A stretch of 64,000 nucleotides of DNA from Mytilus trossulus (GCF_036588685.1 NC_086378.1:32031578-32095577); one strand, 5' to 3'; shown: positions 1-11,278, numbered from the stretch's first letter. Notes: generated by a model not told the origin, from the sequence alone. Translations and numbers: made by a program.

Positions 1-6
1 ATGTAA

Positions 7-114
7 AATAGTTATCCCATTCGGACTTGGTGTGTCAGTGTTAGATCTCCCTCTGGCCTCCGGCCATCGGGGTGATCTTACACTGACACACCGCGTCATC
101 ATGGGATAACTATT
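7..114. repeat. Short foldback (hairpin) repeat
   Basis: A near-complete inverted repeat. The outer arms 7-20 (aatagttatcccat) and 101-114 are perfect reverse complements. Inner arms around 28-50 and 71-93 pair imperfectly, including ggtgtgtcagtgt against acactgacacacc. The loop is GC-rich (ctggcctccggcc). There is no coding potential. The size and symmetry fit a miniature foldback element. No convincing target duplication is visible because the left flank is cut by the window edge. Confidence 0.7.
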
Positions 115-700
115 AAACAGCCACACTGTTTTGAAAATGATTCTATATGTTCCTTGGATGACAGTCATATTCAAAAGCAACCACATTTCTATCGTCGACT
201 TATCGGTCATTTGAACTGCTCTAAGTATTCCATATTATTCAAGGAAAATATTAAATGACAAATGTCTTTTAATTTTACATTTCACGGGGAGAACGTTTTC
301 TTTTCAGAACCAACATAATGACACTCAGCTAGTGGTAAATCTTTGCATACACACTAAAATAATTACGGAAACTTTAAATGTACATCATAAGTAAAACAAC
401 TTTATCCGTTAATTGCATGCTTTCATTTTTTCAGTTTCTGCCTAATATTCTATAATTTTTAGACAACTTTTCATCGAACAGTAAAAACTAATACACGTTT
501 CCCGTAGTTATTAAATAGTTCCCTTTTTTACACATTTTTGCAGTATTATTTTTTGTATTTTTTTGTATTTTTTTTGGTGGGGGGGACTAAATCACCTGTT
601 TCGCTTATAAGTTGTCAGTATACATCAACTGTAGCATAAGGTCAGACAAGGCTGAGGGCTACACAATGAACAGAATGCCTGTTATACACTTATTATTACA
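115..700. other. Non-coding, AT-rich stretch
   Basis: No exon with a family match was found on either strand. It holds poly-T runs near 545-570 followed by a short G run (575-586). The last exon(s) of the minus-strand hydrolase should lie here or beyond the left edge, but I could not recognise one. Confidence 0.4.
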
Positions 701-764
701 TCTAAACCTGTCTACCACGTGTTAAGAAAAATCTTAACATTGAGTATCTTAATCCTATACTCAC

Positions 765-2051
765 GGCTACTTCCATCACAGTTTTTGGACATCCCCAGAT
801 CTCGTAGAATTTATTATAACTAAATCCCGGTATGACGCACTGATGCCCCACCGTGGACAGCTCTGTTCCGTACATAAACGCAGGCATGCGTATATCTACT
901 TTATCTTTTACATCAAAACTAACTGGTTCTAGAAATATTGTTGACTACAAAAAATGAAAACTGATATAAACCTAGTATGATTGAAAGCATAATAAACAGG
1001 TTTTTTTTATCATTTGTACGACGGGTGCAACATGTGAAGCATGATCTGCTTACCTTTCCGGATCACCGGATATCACTCCCGGTTTTGTTGGGGTTCGTGA
1101 TGCTCAATCATATTTTTGCTATGTGGTATTTTGTATGCTCTTGTATGTCTTATAGTCTTTTTTTCTTTTCTTGCCATGGCGTTTTAAATTTATTTTCGAC
1201 TAATGAGTTTTGTATCTTTCGACTCTCTTTTGTAATATATAATTTGTATTTTGCGTCCTAGAACTTTTCGTCACCTTTGTCTTCCTTTAGTGTATATCCT
1301 TACTGTTGGTTGGTGTGAGTGGAGGTTATTCAAATGTTAAAGTGTCTTCTTGAACCTCTGATAACTGTTAATTGTCATAAACCGTTTACGGTTCTAAAGC
1401 AGTTACTTATGGACTGCAGCTAGAAAATAAAGATGACTTTGGGCCAGGTGAGCTAAACACGACTGTATCTGTAATGATATCAAATACTCCGTACATATGA
1501 ACTTACACAATAGTAAATTATGATGATAAATGTTGATATTGTTGTTTACTTACTCCATGTGATAAATATAATAAACATGCATGTGAATGACCGATAAATA
1601 AGAGATATCATACCTACCGTAAACATAGTAGGTTTTTCCCGGATCATTTTCAATGTTGTGTCACATCCAGCGGAATGACACATCAAAGCTGTAGTGTTCC
1701 ATGCAACTGTTCCTAACGTTTTGTTTGTCATGTAGTGTTAAAGCTAAAAAGCAGATACAAATGTAGTATGAAGAACATTTCATTATGTTTGAAACACAAC
1801 TGAAAAGGAAATATAAATACATAAAATGATAACAGAATTATTAATCATATTTGACAGTATAAAAACCGCATTAACAAAACAGCCAATGACTCCGAAAACA
1901 ACAGACGTACATACACATAGTCTATGTAGCCCGACATGGTATACGCACGATATGTGTTGAGTAAAAATTGGTTATGATTGAGGGTGAAACATTTCAATGA
2001 CAAAGAAAGTGAAGTGTCTGTACCAGTTTGTTTTTTTTCTCTTTTCAGCGC

Positions 2052-2085
<34 letters not shown>

Positions 2086-2151
2086 TAGCGAATGAGTTTG
2101 AATTTGTCAAAAAAAAAGGATTTGGACCAGATTAGAATGTCAGTGTCTTCT

Positions 2152-2187
<36 letters not shown>

Positions 2188-4600
2188 TAATACATGTAAG
2201 TAAGGATACAAATGTATATCTTAACATACATTTTCTGCATGCAATCCGAATTAAATTACTCACCCATGTATGTTGTTCAAAGTACTTCGAAATATCCTGT
2301 TTTAAATCGCCAGCATTTATCAAATTTTGTTTTTCCACTGGAAATGCGTAGTCAATTCCAAAAATAAAGAAACCATGGGAGGCTATCCTTGACAGTACAG
2401 TTTCATAAAACTCAGCTAGGATATAAGTGTCAAAACCACCAATAAACAATACAGCCGGGTAAAATCCGGGTTCTAATGGGAAATAAACTAAAAAGACAAT
2501 TAATCGCAATATTTTAACTGAGAATTTGTAAATCCATCTTAAGTAACAAACTAACAACTCAGAACAATACACTACCAAACACACAATAGACGAATGCATT
2601 TAAGAAACGAAACAATGAAATATTTTACAAATCTCATTAAAAGTAGAATTATTATAATTGATCACACGGCTTTTTACGGGTATAATTTAATACTTATAAA
2701 GCTAACAAGTTTGAGAATTGTCTTTTACATCCTTTCTTTTGAATCTACTGACTTTGTGGTAATGTTTATTATACTGTTTCGTGTTGATCGATACTTCTTT
2801 CCGATCCAAGCTGTAAAATTACCTTTTGTGTGTAAAGGACTTTTTTGTCCGGTTTTACTTAGTGTCAGTCCGCCAACTTTTAATGGACGATCTGTATACG
2901 GGTTACCATTATCTACGTAGGTATCGTTCCCTATAAAATACAACATTTAGGCAAATATCAATATTTTTTTTAATAGATATAAAAAGATGTGGTATGAGCG
3001 CCAATGAGACAACTCTATCCAAGTCACAATTTGTAAAAGTAAACCATTTTAGGTCAAAGTACGGTCTTCAACACGGAGCTTTGTCTCACACCGAACAGCA
3101 AGCTATAAAGGGCCCCCAAAATGAATAGTGTAAAACCATGCAAACGGGAAAACCAACGGTGTAATCTATATAACACACGAGAAACGAAAAACTCTTATGA
3201 ACCACATCAGCAAACGGCAACCACTGAACATCAAATTCCTGACTTGGGACATGTTCAAACAAATGCAGCGGATTTAAACGTTTTAAAAGGAACCAACATT
3301 CACCCTTATCTGAAACAATAGTGTAAACATCGAAACATAGAAAGGTACACTATAAAATATCAATTGAAATAATTAAACTCAATCAAAAGGCATATTAATA
3401 CAAGTGAACATACACTGAACGAATAAATTGTAAGCCTATTCAATAACTGTGATTTTGTAATTGTAATTCAAAATAAAAGAAACTATGTATATATCAATTG
3501 CTTCATAGGCATGTTTATTAAAAAAAACACAAATAATAAATAAAAACTGTTCAGTTTTGAAAACACCATATCACCATGATCCATATGGTACTAGCCTTTT
3601 CTTGTCAAATTTCATATATTTCTGCGTTTTGTTTACTTTGAAACATATCGATCGTTTAAACTTGTTTATTTTGCATAGGAGAAGACCCTATCAGCTTACA
3701 AAAGGGGAGGGGCTTACAACTTGTGGCATATTCTTTGTTATTTTTCGTGTGTTTACAAAAATATATTTAAAGTAAAGTATCCACAAAACAAATAGCTTCG
3801 TACATACATTTGATGATGAGTTTTAAAAAAAGGGGGGGGGGGCTTCAATACCTGTATACAATAGTGTAAAGAAAACCCAACTTTGTTATCTTTTTTCTGT
3901 AAAGCGGTCTTCTGTGAATCTTACCAAATTTGAAAGCTTTTTTTATAATGAGTTATACTGTATGACCCGATATCTCCTATATCATATGTATATCTACTAG
4001 TATAGACAGTATATATATTAGATTAAATCAGGCAGGAATTTTTTCTTTACTTAACTTTTGCAGTACCTAAGCTTTTACTGTGTACTTTCTAGACATTTCA
4101 TAAAAAAAATGTGTTTCTGAAAATAAATGTAAGACGAATATTTAAAAAGAAGAACATTCCAAACCCAACTTACATAGAATTATATCTGTGTAATATCTTT
4201 CACACACAAATTGACATACATACATGTACTTTGGTTTCTATAGGACTTAACATCTTTGGATAATTTTTAAGGATATTTATACAAATGTTGACCAAACTTT
4301 GAAGATTAGTTTTGATAGAATTTCAATAATAAACTCTTTGACGACAAATGCAGGAGAAATTGGCCCAACATCTCTGTTCGACATGTTTAATGCCAAATTT
4401 GCCAGAGTAAAACGATTATTTTGATTCAGGTATCTTAACTCAAAGCAATTTGATTTCCAACAGAGCAAAACACGATTGCAATGCTCTAAATATGTGTTAT
4501 CTCCATTTGCTTATGAATAAATGATAAATTTATTATTCAAATACTCACCCGAACATACAGCGCAATGGAAAAGGAGCAAACAAAATACATAGTATTGCAT
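765..4600 (-). CDS. Secreted chlorophyllase-like alpha/beta hydrolase (partial, 5 exons)
   Basis: Exons on the minus strand are 4549-4600, 2823-2930, 2264-2487, about 1618-1731 and 765-944, with GT donors after each. Exon 1 encodes a signal peptide (MQYYVFCLLLFHCAVCSG), so the product is probably secreted or lysosomal. Exon 2 gives a 'NPYTDRPLKV' N-terminus. Exon 3 gives an oxyanion-type LFIGGF segment, the RIASHGFFIFGIDY strand and a helix ending in QHTW. Exon 4 carries the nucleophile elbow CHSAG, with Ser as the likely nucleophile (the usual first Gly of GxSxG is Cys). Exon 5 gives the MPAFMYGTEL strand and a conserved Cys. This order matches chlorophyllase-like serine hydrolases found in invertebrates; the substrate is unknown. 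Odd point: exons 1-3 join in phase, but exon 4 read in its conserved frame meets TAA just after the best acceptor (AG at 1744-1745). Either a small exon was missed or this copy is broken. The C-terminus with the catalytic His lies outside what I can see. Confidence 0.72.
1020..1255 (+). repeat. Dispersed repeat in hydrolase intron
   Basis: The stretch begins 'acgggtgcaacatgtgaagc', then reads 'tttccggatcaccggatatc' and later 'cttgccatggcg'. It resembles a dispersed non-coding repeat I recognise from bivalve genomes. An open frame runs through it but has no protein features. Recognition is from memory of the family, so its boundaries are approximate. Confidence 0.45.
2053..2083. repeat. (TA)n microsatellite
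   Basis: About 15 uninterrupted TA units in the intron between hydrolase exons 3 and 4. It lies about 75 bases from a second simple tract, a ~30-base T run at 2155-2186. Confidence 0.85.
2155..2186. repeat. Poly(T) tract
   Basis: About 30 consecutive T on the plus strand, i.e. poly(A) on the minus strand. Read on the minus strand it encodes a lysine run in a spurious open frame that reads past the donor of hydrolase exon 3. It may be the A tail of a retroposed sequence. Confidence 0.8.
2980..3325 (+). repeat. Dispersed 'gatgtggtat' family repeat
   Basis: It carries the landmarks of a repeat seen several times in this window: 'gatgtggtatgagcgccaatg', 'agacaactctatcc', 'acggtcttcaacac', 'gctataaagggccc' and 'caaacgggaaaaccaacgg'. 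Related copies are at 24165-24545 (minus), 25440-25560, 43540-43690 and 63540-64000. Non-coding; it lies in intron 1 of the hydrolase. Confidence 0.7.
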
Positions 4601-4888
4601 GGTGTCAAATTGTATGCTGTTGTTCTAGACGTTGTTTATTTGATAATCAAGGCTAATCGTTATCTGTGCACGGCCATTCTAGACAAAGTGATAACATAAT
4701 TAATAAATATAGGTTATCTGAATATTGAATCAGTTTCAATGAAAAAATAAAATACCCAAATAAGTATGTTATAATTTCTCCGTCATATAACTTGTAACGA
4801 AACTTTTAAGAATAAAATAAATTCAAAACTTAGCCGTTTTTAGTTATTTCGCATCCGTTATGACAGGAATCGTTTTGTTTTTGTCCGC

Positions 4889-4930
4889 GGTTCTTTTTTT
4901 TTTTTTGGGGTGGAGGGGGGGGGGGGGGGG
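4889..4930. repeat. Poly(T)/poly(G) simple tract
   Basis: A run of about 15 T is followed by G-rich sequence with a long G run (about 4915-4930). A similar but shorter T-then-G pattern sits at 560-586. These tracts are prone to sequencing error. Confidence 0.7.
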
Positions 4931-5080
4931 ACTACAGAATTTTTGAATTTATAGAATTATTAACCATTTATTCATCTATGGTGAAACTGATGATATATAG
5001 AAAAGAAATCAACATATCATGTATTAATGACACTATCATTGACTTGAATCACCGCGCTGAAGGACGTCCACTATTCATAG

Positions 5081-5113
5081 TTCATTATTCATTATTGAAT
5101 AATGAATAATGAA
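5081..5113. repeat. Perfect 33-bp palindrome
   Basis: Two 16-base arms (ttcattattcattatt and its exact reverse complement) flank a single central g. Related 'aatgaataatgaa' words follow at about 5130-5175, so the region 5065-5180 is a cluster of 'attcatt' repeats around the palindrome. Confidence 0.85.
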
Positions 5114-5679
5114 ATAGTTCACTATTTAAAAATGAATAATGAATAATGAAATAGTTTATGTTTCATTATTCAACTCGAAGCGGTGAATAGTGAAATAAAT
5201 ATAAAAAAAATTGACTGTGACACTATAGCTATATCCTGATTCGCAATGACCATAAGAGTGTTTACGGAGGACCTAAATGCTACAATACGCGTTAAAATGA
5301 GGAAATAGCTAATTTTGAATAATGAAATGGATATTTTTAATAATGGAATGGACTGCTATGACCCTTCAGCCCCTACAGAAAGATTGCTTTGTTTGCTGCA
5401 AATTACGAGCAAATCGTTGATAGTTTTTGTTTGTCTGGCATCCAAAGAACCGAACCCTCTTTTACCAGTTACAATCTAAATATCCCGGGACTCATTCTGG
5501 TCGACCCACTTATTTTTTTTATTTATTGGGCATTGGATATTTCTATGACATGTCGCATTCATATATATTCAACATCTAATATATATATATGCTTTATAAG
5601 ATATCTTATTAAACTATTTGAGATTTTTTTAAATAAGATCAGATGTCAGACTATATGGCTTTAACCCCTCGGGTATAAA

Positions 5680-6923
5680 CAGGGCCGTAACTATCCTCTT
5701 TTAATAATAAGGCAAAATATATTCGCCGAGCGTAGCGAGGCGAAAAAAATTTGGCGAGGGGTCTGGGGACCGCTCAAGGCCCCCAGAAGCTCTGAGAAAA
5801 ATAACGCAAAATCGTGCATTCTGAGCGTTTCCTGGACTCTTTCTTACAATGAAACGCAATTAATTTTTAGCTATTTCTTTCGACAATATTCTAGTCTCAA
5901 AGCAAAAACATAGATTCATTGCAGTAATTTAAGATTTTTAGGTTTTACGGGGACAACATTAAAAGTAGACCGATATGTAGGATAAATTAAAGCAAAAACC
6001 GAAATTCTCATAATCATTATGTCTGTCTGTTCTTGTCTTGTATTGTGCTTAATTCAGACTTCGGTGATTTTTTTATGACTAGATTTAAATATAGTGACAG
6101 TGCAGTATTATACTTTAAGTACTAGTACTCAGTCTGCTTAAGTCGACACTAAGGACCATCTTGACCTTGTTTAACGGTATTAATGATATTTTATTGTTTA
6201 AGGCCCTCCATCAACTATCAAGACGAAGAACAGGAAAAAAACTTTGGCCATTGATCATTTGTATTTTTTCTATGCATTGACTTTGTGTGAGATAAGGTCC
6301 TGTGCACGTTTACTTCATATTCTTTTATTTTCTGTTTAAGGGTCTGAACACGACTTCATGCAAGTAAATGTAAAATGTCATATGGCAATACATGATGATT
6401 TGATACCGGGAAATTGGTGGTCATACTTTAATTGAAACCATGTCAGCTATCTAGTTTTACCAACAAAGAGCCAGTTTAGTATTCTTTGATATCAAGTTCA
6501 ATTCTCCATGCAGAAACGAGACAATTTTTTTCTATGTCCAGTAGCATCGTATATTCTTTAAAAAAAAATTCTCGTACAATGTCTGGACATCGGTGGACAT
6601 GCAGCAACATTGCAAAACCACACTTTACAAATGAAAATCAACACTCTGCAGACTATAGTTATAAAGTAGGACAATAAATGAACAAAAGACAAACCCGGGA
6701 CGCAGAAGTACAAACATAAGACCATCAACTCTGAAAACTAAAAGAAAAATAGAAACAAGGATCACGAAAAACATGCAGGGGCGAGGGAAGAGAACTTGCT
6801 TCTTGTAAGACTTTTTCCGTGAAAACAATTCAGATTGATATGAAGACAATCTTGTTTCAGGTTTTTTTTAAATTTTCAACATGAGGCGTTTGCCTCATTT
6901 GCCTCAATGTAGTTACGGCCCTG
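5680..6923. mobile_element. TIR-bounded non-autonomous element, 1.24 kb
   Basis: The ends are exact 14-bp inverted repeats: cagggccgtaacta at 5680-5693 and tagttacggccctg at 6910-6923. Sub-terminal parts also mirror each other loosely (aaggcaaaat... against ...gcctcatttgcctcaa). The interior has no transposase-like ORF. The CAGGG terminus recalls hAT-like or similar cut-and-paste elements, but the flanks (gggtataaa and aattaaatg) show no clear target duplication, so the superfamily is unassigned. Confidence 0.65.
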
Positions 6924-7554
6924 AATTAAATGTGCATTTTTAAAATTAAAATAAAAACAAATTCATGAAAAAAAGTTATAGGACATAGCTTAAGAGAGAC
7001 AACATAATAAGATATTTCTATTTCTAAAAGGTCACTCATATAACATTTGTATGTATATAAACCAAGCCATGTTGGTGTTTAGTATTGTTGATGTCCAAAG
7101 GGTAATAACTAGAGTTAGATGTATAGGTTAAAAAAAATAAAACTTGATATTTTAAATCGTAATACAAGAGAACTTATCGAGTTAACGAATCGGAGAGTTA
7201 TTCATTATATCGTTACAATACCCAGGATAAACAACCTACGGTACCTCTTAAAGAAAGAAAAATAACGACAAGAATACGCCACAGCCAAATAATACATAAC
7301 GCTGCTGTCGATAATTATTGTAGCTCATCGCCACAAGTCGATAAATGTATTTGCATGCACCGTTTTGTGATATATATCATTGTTGTCAATATTTTTGCTT
7401 TTTTCAGTCGAGCTTTTGTCCGTAAAAAGATGTTTTGTGCAGGTCTAGAATTGTTCATAAAATGTTTTAATTCTTTCTAATTGAAAATTGTTAAAAAATA
7501 ATTCCAATAGCTTATCGATCATCGTCGATATTGCTGTATTATGTAGTTTTGATA

Positions 7555-7740
7555 ATGACGTTAAAGATGGCCGCGACGTTTGTGATATATACGCATAAGA
7601 CGTCCTTAGTACCGCTTGTGACGTTTGCAAATGTCTGTAACTACAAGATGCCTTCTTTGCACGAATGCAAAAGCTCTACAATGAAAAATGCTCTTGGTCG
7701 CAGAAACATCAACATGGACTTTATTAATAGTGAAATTTAG
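7555..7740 (+). other. Possible upstream ORF of the TSSK gene
   Basis: A 61-codon open frame (ATG at 7555, and a second ATG at 7567 in a strong context, aagatggcc) ends with TAG at 7738-7740, five bases before the TSSK start codon at 7746. No family match. If this stretch is 5' UTR it could limit translation of the kinase. Whether it is transcribed or spliced out cannot be told here. Confidence 0.3.
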
Positions 7741-7745
7741 AAAAG

Positions 7746-10700
7746 ATGAGTAATGGAGAAGACAATAGAGTGAAAACACCAGCAGAAACTATTTCAGTTT
7801 CCTCTGCAAAAAGCAGAGTTCTTCATAAGCGTTTTGCAGTTTTGGAGTCACAAGGATTTGTAGTAGGAAAATTTCTAGGTCAAGGATCTTATGCATGTGT
7901 TCGTGCAGCTTATGATGTCAACAGAAAACACGAAGTAGCGGTCAAAATAATTTCAAAAAGGAAGGCACCGGAAGATTATTTAGTTAAATTTTTACCGCGA
8001 GAAATCGACGTGATCAAAGTTTTGAAGCATCCATATTTAATTCAATTTTTCCAAGTGATAGAAACGACGACGAGATTTTTCTTAGTGATGGAATGTGGCC
8101 ATGTTGATTTGTTAGATGTTATACGTTCACGTAAAGCAATAGAAGAAGATACTGCTGGAAAATGGTTTTATCAAATGTCACAAGGTATCGGTTATATGCA
8201 TAGTAAAGGAATTGTTCATCGGGATCTGAAATGTGAGAATTTGTTGCTTGATAAATATGAAAACTTGAAGGTAACAGATTTTGGATTTTCGAAGAGACTT
8301 GTAAAAGGAAAATTAGGAGAAATCAAACCTAGTGAAACATATTGCGGAAGCTATGCGTACGCACCTCCAGAAATTTTGAAAGGATCCCCTTATGACCCCA
8401 TGATTGCTGATGTTTGGAGTATGGGCGTCGTCCTATTTACAATGGTAAGCAAGTTAGAAAAGTATTGGTTTTAAAATGAAGCCATCTTTCCCGGAGTTGC
8501 GATCTTCAATCCGTATTATCAGCTGCACACTTGTATTCCCTATAGACCGATTATTCTAAAAATCATACACCTTTTTACCTCTTTAAACAAACTTGAAACT
8601 AACGAATACGAATACGAAACTGTTATTTTGATTCGGTTCACATATAACAATACTACGGAAGCGTATTAGGGACATAAGAAAAAAAAATTGTCAGTGAACT
8701 TCTTTTTTCAAAGTCGAAATTTTGACTTTTCAAATCTCGAAATTTTGACTTTAACTTGAAATTTTGACTTTTCAAATCTCGATATTTTGACTTAAACTTG
8801 AAATTTTGACTTTCTAAAATCTTTAAATTTCGACTTTTTGAAAAGTCGAAATTTTGACTTTTTTGAAACTCGGAATTTCGACTTAAAAAAAGTTGAAATT
8901 TCCGCTTTAAACTCGAAATTTCGACTTTTTAAAACTCGAAATTTCGACTTATTTAAAACTCAAAATTTCGACTTATTTAAAACTCGAAATTTCGACTTAT
9001 TTAAAACTCGAAATTTCAACTTATTTTAAACTCAAAATTTCGACTAATTTAAAACTCGAAATTTCGACTTATTTAAAACTCGAAATTTCAACTTATTTTT
9101 AACTCAAAATTTCGACTTTTTTAAAACTAGAAATTTCGACTTATTTTAAACTCAAAATTTCGACGTTTTGTTAACTCAAAATTTCGACTGTTGAAATCTC
9201 GAATTTTTGACTCTTTCTAAGTACTTTTAAAACTTTGATGTTAGTATTCAAACACAGTTATTACAATTTTAGAAGGAGTAGACATGGACGCAAATTATTA
9301 AAGCGTCATCCACACATTTTGGCAATTTATATTCAGAAATTGGTTTTGTTCTTAAATTAAGATATGGATTAGCATTTAATATTGTGAAGAAATCATTCGT
9401 AAAGAGCATGCATGTTGTCAAAATCCCCCCTACCCTATTCCATGTTTTAGTTTCCACGACACTGTCATAGGATCGTCAGATCTAAGGACATTTAGCATCA
9501 CAGTTTCAAAGGCCTGTTTGGTATCCCAATAGCAAGTCACTGACTTTGTCTTGTTTAAAAAATGGTAAATCAAGTAGCCAAAAATGCCATGCATATTCAG
9601 GACGAACAATGAGCTGCTCAGTTTTCTAGTTTTGGAAGTTTGCATTCTTATAACACAACTATTAACCCTTGTCTTTATATATTAGACTGTTGAATAAAAG
9701 TATGTCGTAATATAGGTGTGTCGGAATAGCTGGGTTGTCTTGATACACATATCAGAAGTCCAGACTTGAAATATGTATTTGAACGTGAAACATTTTTTAT
9801 TTATTCTTCGGCAAGAACAAGATTTTCAATCTAAAATAACCTCTTTTAAATGGTTAAGTTTATTAAAATATGCTTATGAAGTTTATGATATATATGGCTC
9901 TCCGCCTTGCTGATATAAATGACTGTGAATGTGGTAATCGCAAACGTATAAATACTGAGGAAAAGTCGCAATTTTAAAGTTTAAAAAAGGTCGAAATTTT
10001 GAGTGTAAAAGAAGTCGAAATTTTGAGTTTAAAATAGGTCGAAATTTTGAGTTTAAAAAAAAAGTTAACTGCCAATTTTATTTTTTCTATGTCCCTAATA
10101 CGCTTCCGTACAATACAAACGTAACCTCTGAAGAGCTTTTTACCGAATATAAAATAACATAAACACAACATTAAAACACACAACATGCAGACAAGATATA
10201 TAACAGAACAGGCATATTGAAATACATGCAGAGCACTACTTAAATACATATTTAAACATGCCAAAACTGAATCACAACTAAAATTTTAGCACAACTAAAA
10301 TTAAACACAAATTAGTACACATGCAAACTTTAAGGCAGCTTTACTGTAGCGTTTCTGTGAAATAAGTTTTTGCTTCATAGAAGGATTTGTAGTTATGTAC
10401 ATTGTGCAAATAATTCAAACTTTTTTCTATTCAAAATTTATGCCCAAAGTACAACAATATTTGTGGAATTTAATCCAAGATTTCTGCAACTCATTTGACA
10501 ATTCCGCTATTGTCATTCATTCAACAGCGTACAAAAACACAAATAACCTCACATAAATTCCAAACCTAGTTTCCACGGTATACTTATCTTTTCTAGGCAT
10601 GCCTTCGGCTGTTATTTTTACTCTTTGTTCATGTTGTTGTCTCAGTGACATTCTCCATTTCCATTCTATATTTAATCAAGAGTCTAAAGTTTAGTCGTCA

Positions 10701-11278
10701 TCTTGTTTGTGTGTGTGTTTGTGTTTTATAAATTAATACGAAGCCTCTGATCTTTGTTAGTCTTGTGTGTGTTCTATATTTTATTTTTTAGTCCAGTTAT
10801 ATGTTTCGGAGTTCACTATGACATCCATTTTCACTTTTTTTCACAATTATGTAAAGGGGACAGCTGAAGTCCACCTTTGTCAAAGTTCAGGATTTTCTCG
10901 CTTTGTTAAAGACCCATTGGTAGCCTTCGGCTGTGATTTTTACTTTTTGGTCGGGTTTTATAAATTAATACGAATAAACTCTATTTTTATTTACAGGTTT
11001 ATGGAAGATTGCCGTTCGATGATTCCAACCACAAGAAACTTCTAAAACAGACACAGCAAAAAGTTATATTTCCAGGAAAACCAGTTGTATCACAAGAATG
11101 CAGAATAATTATCTTGAAAATATTCGTAAAAGTCACTGATCGAATGCCAATAGCAAACTTTCGTTATGACAAATGGTTTAAGAAATTTGCGCCATATTCT
11201 GCCGACAAAGATGAATCCAAAATAGCTTTACCACCCATTAGATCCGATTCTCCAGGGGCAATTGTTGCATCTGGATAG
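7746..11278 (+). CDS. TSSK4-like: Testis-specific serine/threonine kinase, TSSK4-like
   Basis: Two exons, 7746-8444 and 10997-11278, joined in phase (ACAATG|GTAAGC ... TTACAG|GTTTAT), encode 326 aa, typical for the family. Kinase landmarks in order: glycine loop GQGSYACV (~39), VAVK lysine (~62), DYLVKFLPREI helix C with Glu, HRDLKCENLLL catalytic loop (~157), DFGFSK (~178), TYCGSYAYAPPEIL activation and P+1 loop (~200), DVWSMGVVLFTMVYGRLPFDD (~225), then KLLKQTQQKVIFP. The TSSK-type TYCGSYAY and KFLPREI signatures, with the KLL..TQ..V.FP stretch, place it nearest TSSK4. All catalytic residues are present, so it should be active. TSSKs phosphorylate sperm proteins during late spermatogenesis; a germline role is inferred from the family. 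The 2.55-kb intron carries a foldback element. Candidate poly(A) signals AATAAA are at 11283 and 11308. Confidence 0.92.
8654..10110. mobile_element. Foldback element with inverted minisatellite ends, 6-bp TSD
   Basis: The 1457-bp element lies in the TSSK intron. Its ends are inverted repeats of about 50 bp (left starts tacggaagcgtattaggg, right ends with the reverse complement). It is flanked by identical 6-bp copies of caatac at 8648-8653 and 10111-10116, a clear target-site duplication. Inside each end sits an array of short repeats containing 'cgaaatttcgac' or 'caaaatttcgac', long on the left (8708-9200) and short and inverted on the right (9965-10058). The ~750-bp core has no convincing ORF. 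It is non-autonomous. Confidence 0.85.
8708..9200. repeat. Minisatellite 'aaactcgaaatttcgacttattt'-like, ~23-bp unit
   Basis: About 20 degenerate units built on 'tcgaaatttcgactt'. Unit length is about 20-25 bp with A/T-run length variation. Each unit contains the self-complementary core tcgaaatttcga, so single strands could form local hairpins. It forms the left arm of the foldback element; an inverted short version is at 9965-10058. One frame is open across it (8838-9029), but only because of the periodic repeat. Confidence 0.85.
10590..10975 (-). repeat. Dispersed repeat, two partial copies
   Basis: Two stretches (10600-10680 and 10858-10955) show parts of one repeat family: 'gccttcggctg', 'gttgttgtctcagtgacattctcc', 'aggattttctcgctttgttaaagaccc'. 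Other copies are at 21295-21425, 24065-24150, 24690-24830 and, inverted, 41960-42080 and 56645-56705. A 20-bp direct repeat ending 'aattaatacgaa' flanks the second part (10723-10742 and 10955-10974). The right copy lies just upstream of TSSK exon 2. Confidence 0.6.

Noticed and set aside
977-1261. 94-aa plus-strand ORF with a hydrophobic segment
   Set aside because: It lies within a dispersed non-coding repeat, and the apparent membrane segment comes from T-rich sequence.
2132-2599. 155-aa minus-strand ORF with a poly-lysine tail as a single protein
   Set aside because: Only 2264-2487 is an exon; the rest is intron read-through into a poly(A/T) tract.
8700-9200. CRISPR-like regularly spaced repeats
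   Set aside because: The units are contiguous, degenerate and lack unique spacers; this is a minisatellite in an animal intron.
9269-9645. Overlapping minus-strand ORFs in the core of the foldback element as a transposase
   Set aside because: They are under 75 codons, with no DDE-type or other catalytic motif.
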